This document shows, piece by piece, positions 33,945 through 43,812 of a stretch of 64,000 bases of DNA. Both the position numbers and the translations under genes were made by a program. Source of the stretch: Thelephora terrestris. Taxonomy: Eukaryota > Basidiomycota > Agaricomycetes > Thelephorales > Thelephoraceae. Position 1 is the first letter of the stretch; each line of letters opens with the position of its first letter. The notes below the pieces were generated by a model that worked only from the letters and a program-made list of their open reading frames with translations, was not told the DNA's origin and ran no database searches. Where the stretch lies: positions 894,001 through 958,000 of the forward strand of contig WIUZ02000015.1 of the NCBI GenBank assembly GCA_015956445.1, given 5' to 3'.

Positions 33945-34597
33945 TCAGCTTCATCCGAACCTGACGTGACTTGTCGGAGGGACGACAACGTTGACCAGAA
34001 CGAGTCATCGGATTCTTGCGGCTCTTCTTCTTCTGGGACCTCTCCACCATCTGGCGAACTGGGGCAGGACTCCAGGGAGGGGATGAAGGGAGAGGAACGC
34101 CCTGATCCTGGCGGTGGCGAAGGGATGACGGGGGACTTGCAAGGGGGGTCGGTGCAATAAGCCCCATGGCATTGATGTTCGAAGTATCGGAAGAGAGATG
34201 CCTGGAAAGGTCCCCAATGTTCCAAAGCAAAGTGAGAGAAGTCATCATTCAAGCTATTCATGATGACGTACATGAGATCCACGCGCTTCACCAATTTCGC
34301 AATACGATCCTCCCGCTCCCTCTCCATAGCGTCCAACAGAAGGACGGCTCCAGGGTGTCTAGCCTCGACCCAAGGCCTAGCAAGTCGGGGATCTTCATAC
34401 CCGGCCTGTTCCCAGAATTCGGCAGGAGCGTTGTGAGCGGTCAGGAAGTTTATCGCCACCTGATTGTCGTGGGCGATGTTGGCGGGGGTGTCGTACAAGT
34501 GTTGCTCCACATCGTAAGGAGCATCCGTCTCAAAGGACGGAGTAAAGGGGGCAGCGGCAGCGTTGAGCACGGCGTTGCTGGCGACAAAGGCAGACAT
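33945..34597 (-). pseudogene. Antisense gene of family-2 LTR, copy 3 (interrupted)
   Basis: It starts MSAFVASNAVLNAAAAPF at 34597 and is open down to the palindromic element at 33944. The protein is close to copy 2 and keeps the conserved HWGPFQASLFRYF block. The Cys/His-rich frame seen downstream in copy 1 is also open here, beyond the inserted element (32992-32738). Confidence 0.6.
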
Positions 34598-35251
34598 GGT
34601 GAGATAGATGTTTAGAAGAAAGGGGTGGTTGATTTGGTGGGAGTGGAAAAGAGACGATGAGGGGAACGATCATTAATCCCCCCCGACTTAAATACATCCT
34701 GACTCAAAGAAAACTCAAAGGGGAAAACAATAACCTATTATCCATTAACATCCCCATTAGGATAAACGAACCCTCAGCCCCAATCGTGATCCCATCAATT
34801 CAGAGAAATCCCCATCGATCATGGGAAATCCCCATCCGTCTTCTACTGCTACCGCGAGACGAGAGAAGTTCCCATCGATCGCGAGAAATCCCCACTAGTC
34901 TTCTAGTACCACCGTCAATTGCGAGAAATCCCCATTATGCTTCTAATAACTCCGTCACTATTGTTCCCCTATTTCATTTCGTCATTTGTCGTTCCAAAGT
35001 CTCACTCCCCTGACTCGTCCAACCTACCCTAAACTGCGCACAGACCATGTTGACTCATGTTTGACTCATTGTAAAATAATGACTCCTGTAGAGGATTGGG
35101 TATATAAGGAAGAGCGTTTGCTCCTTTCTTTTCCCCATTCTCAATCTCTTCTGTACTCCTCTACCCATAACCTGAATAAAAGTAAGCTGAGGAATTCTCC
35201 TCACGCCTTACCTCTTCTAACTCATTTCAGCAGGAATTCTCCTGCCAGTGT

Positions 35252-35875
35252 ATGTTCAGTGCCCCTAACCCTTTCCCCTCTACCAGCCCAGTCCAGCGAC
35301 CAGTCGTCCCCGACGCTAGAAGATCTATCTGGGAGTATAAGCTCATCAGAAGTCTTCAAGTAAACCAAACCGCCGGTTTACTTACCCATTTTCCTTACTA
35401 CCGACCCTTTGCAGCCCTTGACGCCGGAGTCACTACTCCCCCCTTTTTATTAGGAGCAGATCACCAATTCCTTTGGAATTCGGATCTTACTGAGAGCGTC
35501 CTCGCTACTGTCTACTTCAGTATCAGCCCAGCCTTTTACTTCCCCTCTCCACGCGTTCACCTCACCACCAACATCCACACCCATTCCCCTGCTATCATCG
35601 TTCTTTGGTGGGAAGTCCCAACTGAATTACCTTATTCCGTTATAGAATATCTCGTCAATTTCGAACGTCTTAGCGACCAAGACTTCGAACTGTTTGTGCA
35701 GCAACTCAATCAGTTCTGCCAAGACTACCACTCACCCGTTCACCCTTATCAGACAGAGTCACCTCTCTCTCTTGATATCCCTCCTCCTCTTGTCTCCACA
35801 CCCGGAACTCCTTTCAAAACCAGACCCGACACTCCTCATCCTTCCGCTAATCCTCTAGCGCCCCACAAACAGTAA
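35252..35875 (+). CDS. Sense ORF in R-U5 part of family-2 LTR (207 aa), copy 3
   Basis: MFSAPNPFPS to PLAPHKQ, 207 codons, the same length as copy 1 with mainly silent differences. A TATATAAG box lies 150 bp upstream. A possible leader intron (GTAAGCTGAGG... to TTTCAG, about 35185-35230) precedes the ATG. The stop is 20 bp from the LTR end. No known domain was recognised. Confidence 0.6.
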   Translation: MFSAPNPFPSTSPVQRPVVPDARRSIWEYKLIRSLQVNQTAGLLTHFPYYRPFAALDAGVTTPPFLLGADHQFLWNSDLTESVLATVYFSISPAFYFPSPRVHLTTNIHTHSPAIIVLWWEVPTELPYSVIEYLVNFERLSDQDFELFVQQLNQFCQDYHSPVHPYQTESPLSLDIPPPLVSTPGTPFKTRPDTPHPSANPLAPHKQ

Positions 35876-36125
35876 GCAGGCCCACAACCCTGACAGTCGG
35901 GAAAGAAAGGGAGACAAGAGCCGGAAAACGATGCTGATGGTGGTGCATATGAGGCGAGAGGCAACATGGGAGACATGCATGAAAACTGATTATATGATCG
36001 CTGAGAGGAAGGAGGAGTTCTGCTATCGAGAGCCTGCAGGAAGCCGAAAGATCGCGACAATTCTAGGAGGGGACCAAACGCTTCGCTATGACTGAAATGT
36101 GGTTGGGAGGGGCTCGTAGAATCGC

Positions 36126-38446
36126 CTACAAACGAAAATTTACGGCAGGTCCTCGCGAAGGCTTGGGAGGACGAGGGCTCGTCGAGAAGACGTAAGGAGT
36201 TCCAGTCTTGGGATCTCTGACATGAATCTTGTGAATACCGCCAGCGTGGCTGATATCCATGCAAGATAGGACGTCAAAGAAGGGTCTACCAAGAAGAACC
36301 TCAAAAGGAGCGTCCTCAACGACCTGGATCTGCAAGAAAACAGTGATCTGTCCTAGAGTGACAGGTTGCTGCTCGACCATCCCGAGGGTCAGAGTAGTAC
36401 CACTGTTTGCAGACTCCATAGCCATCGCCTTGTTGGCAGTGATAGGAGACCGAAGTTTCTCCCAGATATCCTTCCGCATCACGACAATTTGTGCTCCGCT
36501 GTCCAGAATGCACTCAGGTTCGACTCCTGGTGCGAAGGTAGGATAGATAACTCGTAGCGGGAGGGAGGGAGCAGCAGAGGAAGTCGTCGGGTTGTATTTG
36601 TGGACGTCGAGATAAACTGCGGGAGAATCGGGCTCCAAGAAGGAGGTAAGGTAGGAATCCGTAGAATCCTTCGTGATAAGGTTTGCCGCAACCTTTCGCG
36701 TCGAGACCAAGTCCTTGACATGCTTGCGCGCATCTGTCGAGACAGCCAGGATCTCGCGAGCTGAGATCTGGACCTTAGCATCTAGAGCCCTGTCAATGAC
36801 ATCGTTGACGTTGACAGAGGACTCAATCGCAGAGTGGTAGCGATGCTTCGAGTGATCAGCAGAAGGCTTGGGGGGCATGTCGAGAGGCTTCATAGGACCT
36901 TGGGGACGAGCGGGAGGATCTACAGGTGCTCCAGGCTTCCCAGCGAGGTGAGGAGGGGTATCCCGATGAGGGAACGGCTTTAGGGGAACTCGCTGGCCGT
37001 GGATATTCGGCTGAGGGGGAGCGGGAGCAGGAGAGGAAGCGGGAGGAGGAGCTGGGGCCTTCTGGCAGGAAGGGAACCCAGTCTTGCGAGGAGGGACCTC
37101 AACACCATCAAACTGTTCGTGACGAGCCTTGCGAGCTTTGTAGAGGGATTGAAATCTCGCATGCGCGATGTTTAGCTCCTCATCGGAATCGTCAGGCTCA
37201 AAGGAGGAGACCTCGACCTCAAAGGCATACTCATCGTTGCTCTCGAAGAAGTTGGTCGCGGCGGGCTCGTACTGGTTCCTCTGAGGGTTGCGACGTTTCC
37301 AGTCGGCGTAGTTGTCGAGACGTTTGCGCATGCAACTGCCAGGAACTGTTCGGGGGAGGAATCGACCATCGGGAAGAGTGATCTTGTTATCACTGTTCTT
37401 AATGATCTTTCCCTGCTGGAGGTACTGCCCGACAATGGGACAGACACGGAGGAAGTGGTCGGGAGCGTTGCAGAACATGCAGTAGCTCTGAGGACGAGGC
37501 TGGGGCTCCCACTGGGGGGGTTTTGTGCTACTCCTCCCGGAGTAGGGTAACCATCCGTCCTGGGATACTGCTGCGTCGCGACAGGAGGGGCTGAGTTGCG
37601 CTGATTCTGAGCGAGAAGGGTGCCCATCATCTTCAGCAGTTCCTCCATCTGTCCATTTTTCTCAACCTTGATCTCCGGCTCGACCTTTATCTCGCTGTCG
37701 GGATCTCGGGAATCCACAGCAAAGATAGCGGCCTCGTGGAGGTCCTCCAAGCTATAGCCGTCAGCGGAACGAACATCGGGCTTCTTTATTGCAAGCCTCT
37801 GCTTCATCAAGGTGCGGATAAACTGCGGGAAACCCTTTAGGTAGAAGGTGTTCCGCTCGCGAGTGGAGAGATGATCCTGCGCGATGAGATAGTCCGAAAT
37901 CATGGTAAACTTCCGATAATATGCACCAACTTCGTCCTGAGACATTGTGCGGAAGCACTGGGTCGCCTCCATATGTCTGTGGAGGTCCATGATGCTGTAG
38001 CGGCGATCACTGAGTAGGTGGGGGTAGCGCAGACGTACTTCCTCCCTAAATTCGTCGAGGGTAGGAGGGGGAACGCGACCAGGAGCCATGCAAGATACAT
38101 TCTCCCAGTTTTCGCTCTCGTCGCCGCCGTAGGAGATCGCCCACTCAATAGCATCAGCATCTGTGAGTCCCGCACGCTTCGTGAGCTCCGAGACATTCTT
38201 GAAGAAGGCCTTGAAGCCTCGCTCATCCTCTCGGAACTTGGGAGCGTCGCGAGTGTGCGAGAGGGGCATATAGAAGGGAGGTGCCGCCATGGTCTGCTGT
38301 GTAGGTGGAGGGCTGGGAGAAAGTGAAGCTATGGACGAAAGAGAAGAGACCGTGGAAGAGGGAATATGAAACGGGGATCGCGATGAATCTATCAGGGAAG
38401 TAAGGGAACTTGAATCTAAAAGATCAAAATTGTTGGGAACGTCCAA
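36126..38446 (-). CDS. Gypsy gag, zinc knuckle and protease region (fossil)
   Basis: Gag starts MDVPNNFDLLDSS at 38446. The capsid-like middle contains DADAIEWAISYGGDE and LHRHMEATQCFRTMSQDE. A CCHC zinc knuckle (C-x2-C-x4-H-x4-C, near 37440-37480) follows in the next frame. Then comes an aspartic protease with ILDSGAQIVVM at its active site (near 36500) and LLGRPFFDV. The order and spacing fit a basidiomycete Ty3/gypsy element. Gag and the later frame overlap, as is usual in families that shift frame. Confidence 0.85.
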
Positions 38447-38624
38447 AGAATTATCGGGAACAGCGGGATAAGGGGGAGAGAAACCTTCAACAAAAGGATC
38501 ACTAAAAGTGGGTGGGAAGGGTGGGACTGTTTCAGACAGATAATCCCGAAGGTCAGAGAGACGCTTCTCTGTGCGAGTAGAGGGAATGATGGAAGACTTA
38601 ATGAGTCAAAGGAACGGAAAAACC

Positions 38625-38643
38625 GGTCCCGGCGTGGGTTCCA
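38625..38643 (-). other. Candidate primer-binding site of the gypsy element
   Basis: Two bases inside the right (5') LTR, the minus strand reads TGGAACCCACGCCGGGACC. This begins with the TGG expected to pair with a tRNA 3' end. The tRNA was not identified. Confidence 0.55.
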
Positions 38644-38645
38644 GA

Positions 38646-39875
38646 TGAACTAGCCACAAAGCCTTCGGAGTCCGAGGGGGCAGAGATGGCAGTTAGAAGG
38701 TCGGGTCCTCGGTTTAGAGGCGCGAGCCTCGAGGAAATCTGCGGGAAGCTAACGAAAGGTGAGAGAGAAAGTCGGGAAGAGAACGGGAGAATGAGGCAGA
38801 AGGCAACAGGAAAGCCAGGGCATGAAACTACCAATAGTCAACTAAGGGAAACGTCGGGAAACGTCGGGACAAGAGAGTCAGAAATCGGGACACCAGCGGG
38901 ACACGGGATGTTGAACCGAAGGTCTGTGCCCGGCAACGGGTCAACCGGCTCCACCGCTTCATGCGAGAGCCGATGCCGGAGAGCGCTGAATAAGCGACCC
39001 GAAGGGACAGTGTCACATCAGTGACCCGATCGATCGGTATAACACGCGTGCCTTAAGCCGCCGCACGGACCATGCATCAGTCACGCTGTATAGATGTGAC
39101 GTTAATAGAGTAGATAGTATATATACCCCTCATGTGTCCATAGATCAATCAATCGCTTCTCTCTCTCTCTCCCCCACTTGCACTACTATATCTTCCCCTC
39201 TCAGGTAAGAACTAGAGTATGCCATGTAGTAGTATAGAATATACTCTACCTGCTCAACACGGGAGACCAGAGGGACGACAAGAACAAGGGCGAGAAGACA
39301 AGGGAGGACCGTAGCAACGCTGCTAGGCCTCAGAAGAGAGAGAGAGAGAGGAAGAGAGAGAGAGGGAACACTGCTGAGTGATTCTGTGGTTTATCGAATA
39401 CAGGGGCCTTTATATACAATGCTAAGGGCTCTGAGAACGAAGGGAACCAAAGGGAACGAACCAAAATGATGTCAAGAGACCTTATGACGATTCTATGACA
39501 TAGGGAAGGCGGGGGATCAAAGGGAATGATGAAGGAAAGGAATGTGGTTGAAAAACGAACCAGAGGGAGGTCTGGAGTCGCAAGCAGGGCGATCGATCGG
39601 GACGTGATCGGGAGGGAATGTGAAGGAAACAAAGTCCTAGGGATACTAAATGCTAAGGAACGCAGGTCGCAGGTCGAAAGGGGAAAACGTCGGGACGTCG
39701 GGATGTTGCAAAGGGGGATAAGGAGAGAGGGAAGTGTAGCGAAGCAAAGGGACAGGCGAGTCCTTGTCGGGACAGTCGAGAATGCTGAGGGAAGTCATCT
39801 AGACCTCGCGCAGCGGTTGTCGATAGTCAAGAGAAAGTCGCGATTCCGGATAGTGTCCGAAATACGGTCACGACA
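38646..39875 (-). repeat. 5' LTR of the gypsy element with a family-5 LTR inside
   Basis: It matches the left LTR (14018-14984) at about 98 percent by eye outside a missing stretch of about 90 bp and the nested family-5 LTR (38909-39259). The differences I could spot are transitions, largely of the CpG to TpG or CpA type. Confidence 0.85.
38909..39259 (+). mobile_element. Family-5 solo LTR
   Basis: 351 bp, TGTTGAACCG...CTGCTCAACA, TSD CGGGA (38904-38908, 39260-39264). A TATATATA box is at 39118-39125, with the CGCACGGACCATG motif 44 bp upstream (39062-39074). It is a conventional small LTR without a gene. Confidence 0.9.
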
Positions 39876-39961
39876 ACGGTCGATATGGGAGATGGTAGAG
39901 GTCCCTTGGGCGACCTTGTAGGTATAGTTGTTGGGGAAAGACATGTTGGTAAGATGATGGG

Positions 39962-42378
39962 TGTGATGATTTCACCGTTTACCCCCTTTCATTCCCTTTA
40001 TTTAACGCCTCATCACCACTAAGTCAGTTGGTGCCCTGCCCTAAACACGGCGGTAAACTGTTTATTATGCAGTATGCCCTATGCTTAACGACTCAAAGTC
40101 CAATACGTGGAACGTGCTACTAGTCAAGATACCCCAGAAGACCCGAGGTATAATACGTGAACATGTACCGGCGGACCTTCATACGAAGATCCCCCCTACC
40201 TGGCCCTCCGTTGCCCCTGGACGACTAGTATATATTCAGGCTACCGACAACAAGGGATGTATTAATAAGCGTCGCGTGCTGACCTCTCGCAGAAGTCAAC
40301 CGGCTTATTAATCTGACCCTTGGATTGGACTTATGAAAATCATTATGCTTTACGACTCATGGATCACGCGCAATAGACAATATAGAAAATTCATTGGAAG
40401 TCAACAGTACAAAAGAGTTATCTAATCAATATCTCTTCGGATCCTTTGTACTACTTCCAATGCCGATCTCACCAACTCCTCATTCAGCCAGTTCTGCTCC
40501 CGGATCTCGTTCGGATCTACGTCCGACAGGTCGTCGTAATCTGGAAGCTCTGTGTCAGAGTTCGGTTCGCTATCAGGAACGAACTCGGCATACGGATCGT
40601 ACTCCAGAGCAGGCCATTGACGGCGACTACCCCAAGGAGTAGATACGAATCCAGGACGAGGGGTGTCTCTACGAACGACTCCTACGTTCTGATAGAACTC
40701 GTCGCTCCCGATCTCGATAACCTCATCATCGGCGGGAACCAACCTGTTCTCGTGACGAACCAACAAACGAGCGGGTGGCGACTCAGCCCGGTTAGGGATG
40801 ATCGGCGACCCGGCCCGATGCAGAACTTCCTCTCCCTCCTCTTCTTCGACTCGGACCTCCGACCCGTTACACCTCCTCTGGAGATCCCGGACTTCTCCGG
40901 TCAACTCGGAGACACGACGAGTAAGGCGGACCTAAAGGAATAGGGTTAGAAGAGATCAATTATCTTCAACCCCTACCCCTTACCTTATCGTCCTCCAACT
41001 CTCCGGTTTTAGTAACAAGGGCCCGGACCAAGTCCTTCAAAGTAGTCACCTCTCCCTAAAGGAAATGTTGGGTTAGAGAAGTCAATTATCTCCCGACCCC
41101 ACATTTACCTTCAACAAATCGATATCGGCCCCCTGCCGAACAACGGTATCCTCCTGCCCATGAATGACCCCCTGCATATCCTCTTTCCAATTTTCCAAGG
41201 CTTCGATCTCCTCACGACGTCCATCAATACGCTCATTGACATGAGCCACTTCGTCCATCAACATGGACCCAACGTTCCCCGTATGGAGAACGCTGGCCTC
41301 CAACACGGAGTTGAAGGTCTCGTTGGACTCGGTAACGAACTCAACACCCCTATTGAGGAGTTCGTTCGCATACGGGTTAGTCTCGATACGCGCCAACTTG
41401 CGCCGAGACACCCTACGAGCAGCTTGGAGAAAATCCCTGAAACCTAAAAGGAGTTAGCTTGGTTTCCTAGATCGGAATGCGCAAGCAGGGCCCCCACCTA
41501 AATCAGAGAACCCCTCATTAGGGTCGGCGGTGGCGGTCCGGTCCATAACGGCTCCCAAGGTGGGATAAGGGCGGGACGGATCACGGCGGGCATGGGAGAA
41601 GCGGTCGATGTTGTAGTTGTTCTCCTGTACAGGAGAGTAGGAGGAAGAGCGACGGGTGGGATTGCGAGTAGAGGCACGAGGCATGTTGGCTGTGTGTAAC
41701 AAAGGGAGGTTTGTTGAGAGACCCAGTCATCCAACCCCCTTTGGTTATATACCAAATGCCACGCCCCTTCCACGACTCAGGAGTTGAGTCATCATTTCTA
41801 TTGTTTACTGCGCATGACCCACATGACATCATATGCCCCTATCTTTAGTCATATGCTCCCCTTTTGCTATTGGCTGTTAGTCAGCCATACCCACATTCCT
41901 TCCGAACATTCTCAGAATACGTCATGCTTTGTAACTGCTTTGTAATGCTCTCAAATTGCTATTGGCCGCCACACTTTCGTTTATCAGCTGATAATTTGTA
42001 GCATTAGTCACCACGTAACGCACAGACCATGCAGTGCTGTGCACGGACCATGTTTGTCTGTGTTTGTATCTTTAGGATAGTTACATGTCACTGTCACGTC
42101 ACAAATCTAAGTAGTATATATACTCAGAGTAGTTTAGCCTGTACTCCTTAGATTTGTTATCATCAGACTCTCCGTGACCTCTACTGCTGTGTGCTTAGAG
42201 CAAGAGTGCCTGAAGACCCTTGTCTCCTTCTTTCTCCTCTTCTCCTATCTAGTCTGTGAAGAGACTTCCGATATCCCTGGGTTTGCAACAGGGTTATAAC
42301 TGTGTGTTTAACCCCTGAGTATGATAGGTTTGGATAGCAAGAGTGCTATTGAACTGTAGAGGTCGCGTCGGCCTGACA
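39962..42378 (+). mobile_element. Family-1 gene-bearing solo LTR, copy D
   Basis: 2417 bp in the opposite orientation to copies A-C: TGTGATGATTT at the left, CGTCGGCCTGACA at the right, TSD ATGGG (39957-39961, 42379-42383). The empty site is visible in family-3 copy 2 near 49535. The LTR TATA (42116-42122) follows two motif copies (42019-42031 and 42041-42052) and leaves about 250 bp of R-U5. It is nearly identical to copy C over the gene. Confidence 0.9.
40422..41684 (-). CDS. Antisense coiled-coil protein gene of family-1 LTR, copy D
   Basis: Starts MPRASTRNPTRR at 41684 and ends at 40422, with four exons as in the other copies. The protein of the long exons is identical to copy C. It reads away from the LTR promoter. 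It looks whole. Function is unknown. Confidence 0.65.
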
Positions 42379-43185
42379 ATGGGGAAGTTGCTGGTGTTGC
42401 TGATCAAGGATGGCTCCAAGAAGATGTCCTTCTTATAGCCTAGATCAGTGATCCTTCACGTGACCTACCTCGACGAACATCATTGGTCCGGGTCACATCA
42501 ACTTCCGCCACTGTACCATCATCGTTGGCTTACTACATCAAGCTGACACCTCAGCCCGCGGGACGGCCTTGGAAGAACTTCGTTCCGGAACGCCTAGAAT
42601 ACGCGCGCACTAAAAATAGGTCTCATGACCTTGACGACCCCTTTTACGAACCCCTTTACAACCCTAATGACGCATTTATGACATCACGATAACGACCAAC
42701 CTTGGACCCTGATCACACATGGACAGTCACATCACAGTCTTCCTAATGAAAGGAAGGAATCGCCGCTATTAGGAAGGAGTGCCTTAGACTCCTTTTGGTT
42801 AGCTAAGCGAATGTGGAAGTAGCCGTTAGCGTGAAACACCGGCGAAGCATGTAATCCCTCATGTCCCATGAATCTAGGCCCGACCTCCTCATGTTCGGAC
42901 ATACGTTGAGGTTGCCACTAGTCCGTGATGCTGTTACCGCCTACAGACAACAAGGGATGATGTATGGTTTCCTATCTTTAGCCTCTCCAAAGGAGGCATT
43001 CAAGAAGGTCTCCACCTGACCCTTGGGTGTGATCCCCAGGTATGAACTTTCATGACCCCATGCCCCTATTTCTTTTAGGACTAGTGTTATCTTTACCCCT
43101 ATGTTCATGCGGACTATTGTTATCTTTTATGCATTCCTTCACATGCTAGTAAGGCCCTTTGTCCTTTATTCCCCCACGCGTCATA

Positions 43186-43812
43186 CAGTAGTTGACGGTT
43201 CCTATTAACACCGAAATTGATTTTTGAGCCCCCTCATTCGAAAATCCTTGCGTTCTTCTCAAAAGTTAGCGGGTTGTCTACCTATGTATCTAATCTATAT
43301 AGTGAGGGTGAATTCAAAGTAGAAATAGGCAAAGTGCCCATTCCACCGCGCTCAGACCATTCCCGCACTGAAACCGTGACAAATCAATCCTTTTAACAGT
43401 GTCACACATCACCCCATTTGATGCGTGACCATAACACAGTCACGCAGTCACACAAGTCTTGCCTCAGGTGATAAAATAGTGCTTCTGCTCGTTAAGTAGG
43501 CTAAATTGCCTCTGGAAGCCACCACGCATGAACGAAAATGACGGTAGGATAGTATAGACACCAAATATGACCATGTTTTGTTGTTGTGAGTAACCAATGG
43601 CTCATAACAGCTTTCATCAAATTTGCACTTTTGACGCGACTTCAAGATATCTCACTGCAACCTTCATAAAAAATTACAAAATACCTCAGGAACGTAGAAT
43701 GGTCCATAGGCTATATAATGGTACCAATTTTGCAGCTCTAACTTGGGTGTGGCGAGTGAAAACCCCATCTGTTAATAGGAATGATGGTGTTAATAGGAAC
43801 CATTAACTACTG
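43186..43812. mobile_element. TA-flanked inverted-repeat element (mariner-like MITE)
   Basis: 627 bp bounded by CAGTAGTTGACGGTTCC... and ...GGAACCATTAACTACTG, with TA on both sides (43184-43185, 43813-43814). It is absent at the matching site of family-3 copy 2 (about 50361). No coding region. It is inserted in the U3-like part of family-3 copy 1. Confidence 0.85.

Larger units (their letters stand above)
32633..35895 (+). mobile_element. Family-2 gene-bearing solo LTR, copy 3, with a palindromic element inside
   Basis: TGTCACGAACGCG at the left, CAACCCTGACA at the right, TSD GTCGG (32628-32632, 35896-35900). Its own length is about 2.31 kb without the element at 32992-33944. The motif CGCACAGACCATG (35037-35049) lies 52 bp before the TATATAAG box at 35101. 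It carries the antisense gene (34597 leftward, cut by the palindromic element) and the intact-looking sense ORF (35252-35875). Confidence 0.85.
14018..39875 (-). mobile_element. Ty3/gypsy retrotransposon, two LTRs, broken up by nested insertions
   Basis: It is bounded by TGAACTAGCC at the left and GTCACGACA at the right, with the 4-bp TSD ACGG (14014-14017, 39876-39879). Copy 2 of family 3 shows the empty site near 49458. The two LTRs are at 14018-14984 and 38646-39875. On the minus strand the order is gag, zinc knuckle, protease, RT, RNase H, integrase, which is the Ty3/gypsy order. About 7.2 kb of internal sequence survives in seven blocks. They are separated by insertions at 16953-19329, 20526-21478, 22409-23308, 23444-28172, 28389-32600 and 32633-35895, plus one in the right LTR. 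The LTRs are about 98 percent identical by eye, so it is fairly young. As it stands it is broken. Confidence 0.9.

Noticed and set aside
42483-42692. Small ORF conserved between family-3 copies (also 49637-49912)
   Set aside because: The similarity extends over the whole LTR, and the frame is not kept to the same stop. It is probably upstream non-coding DNA.
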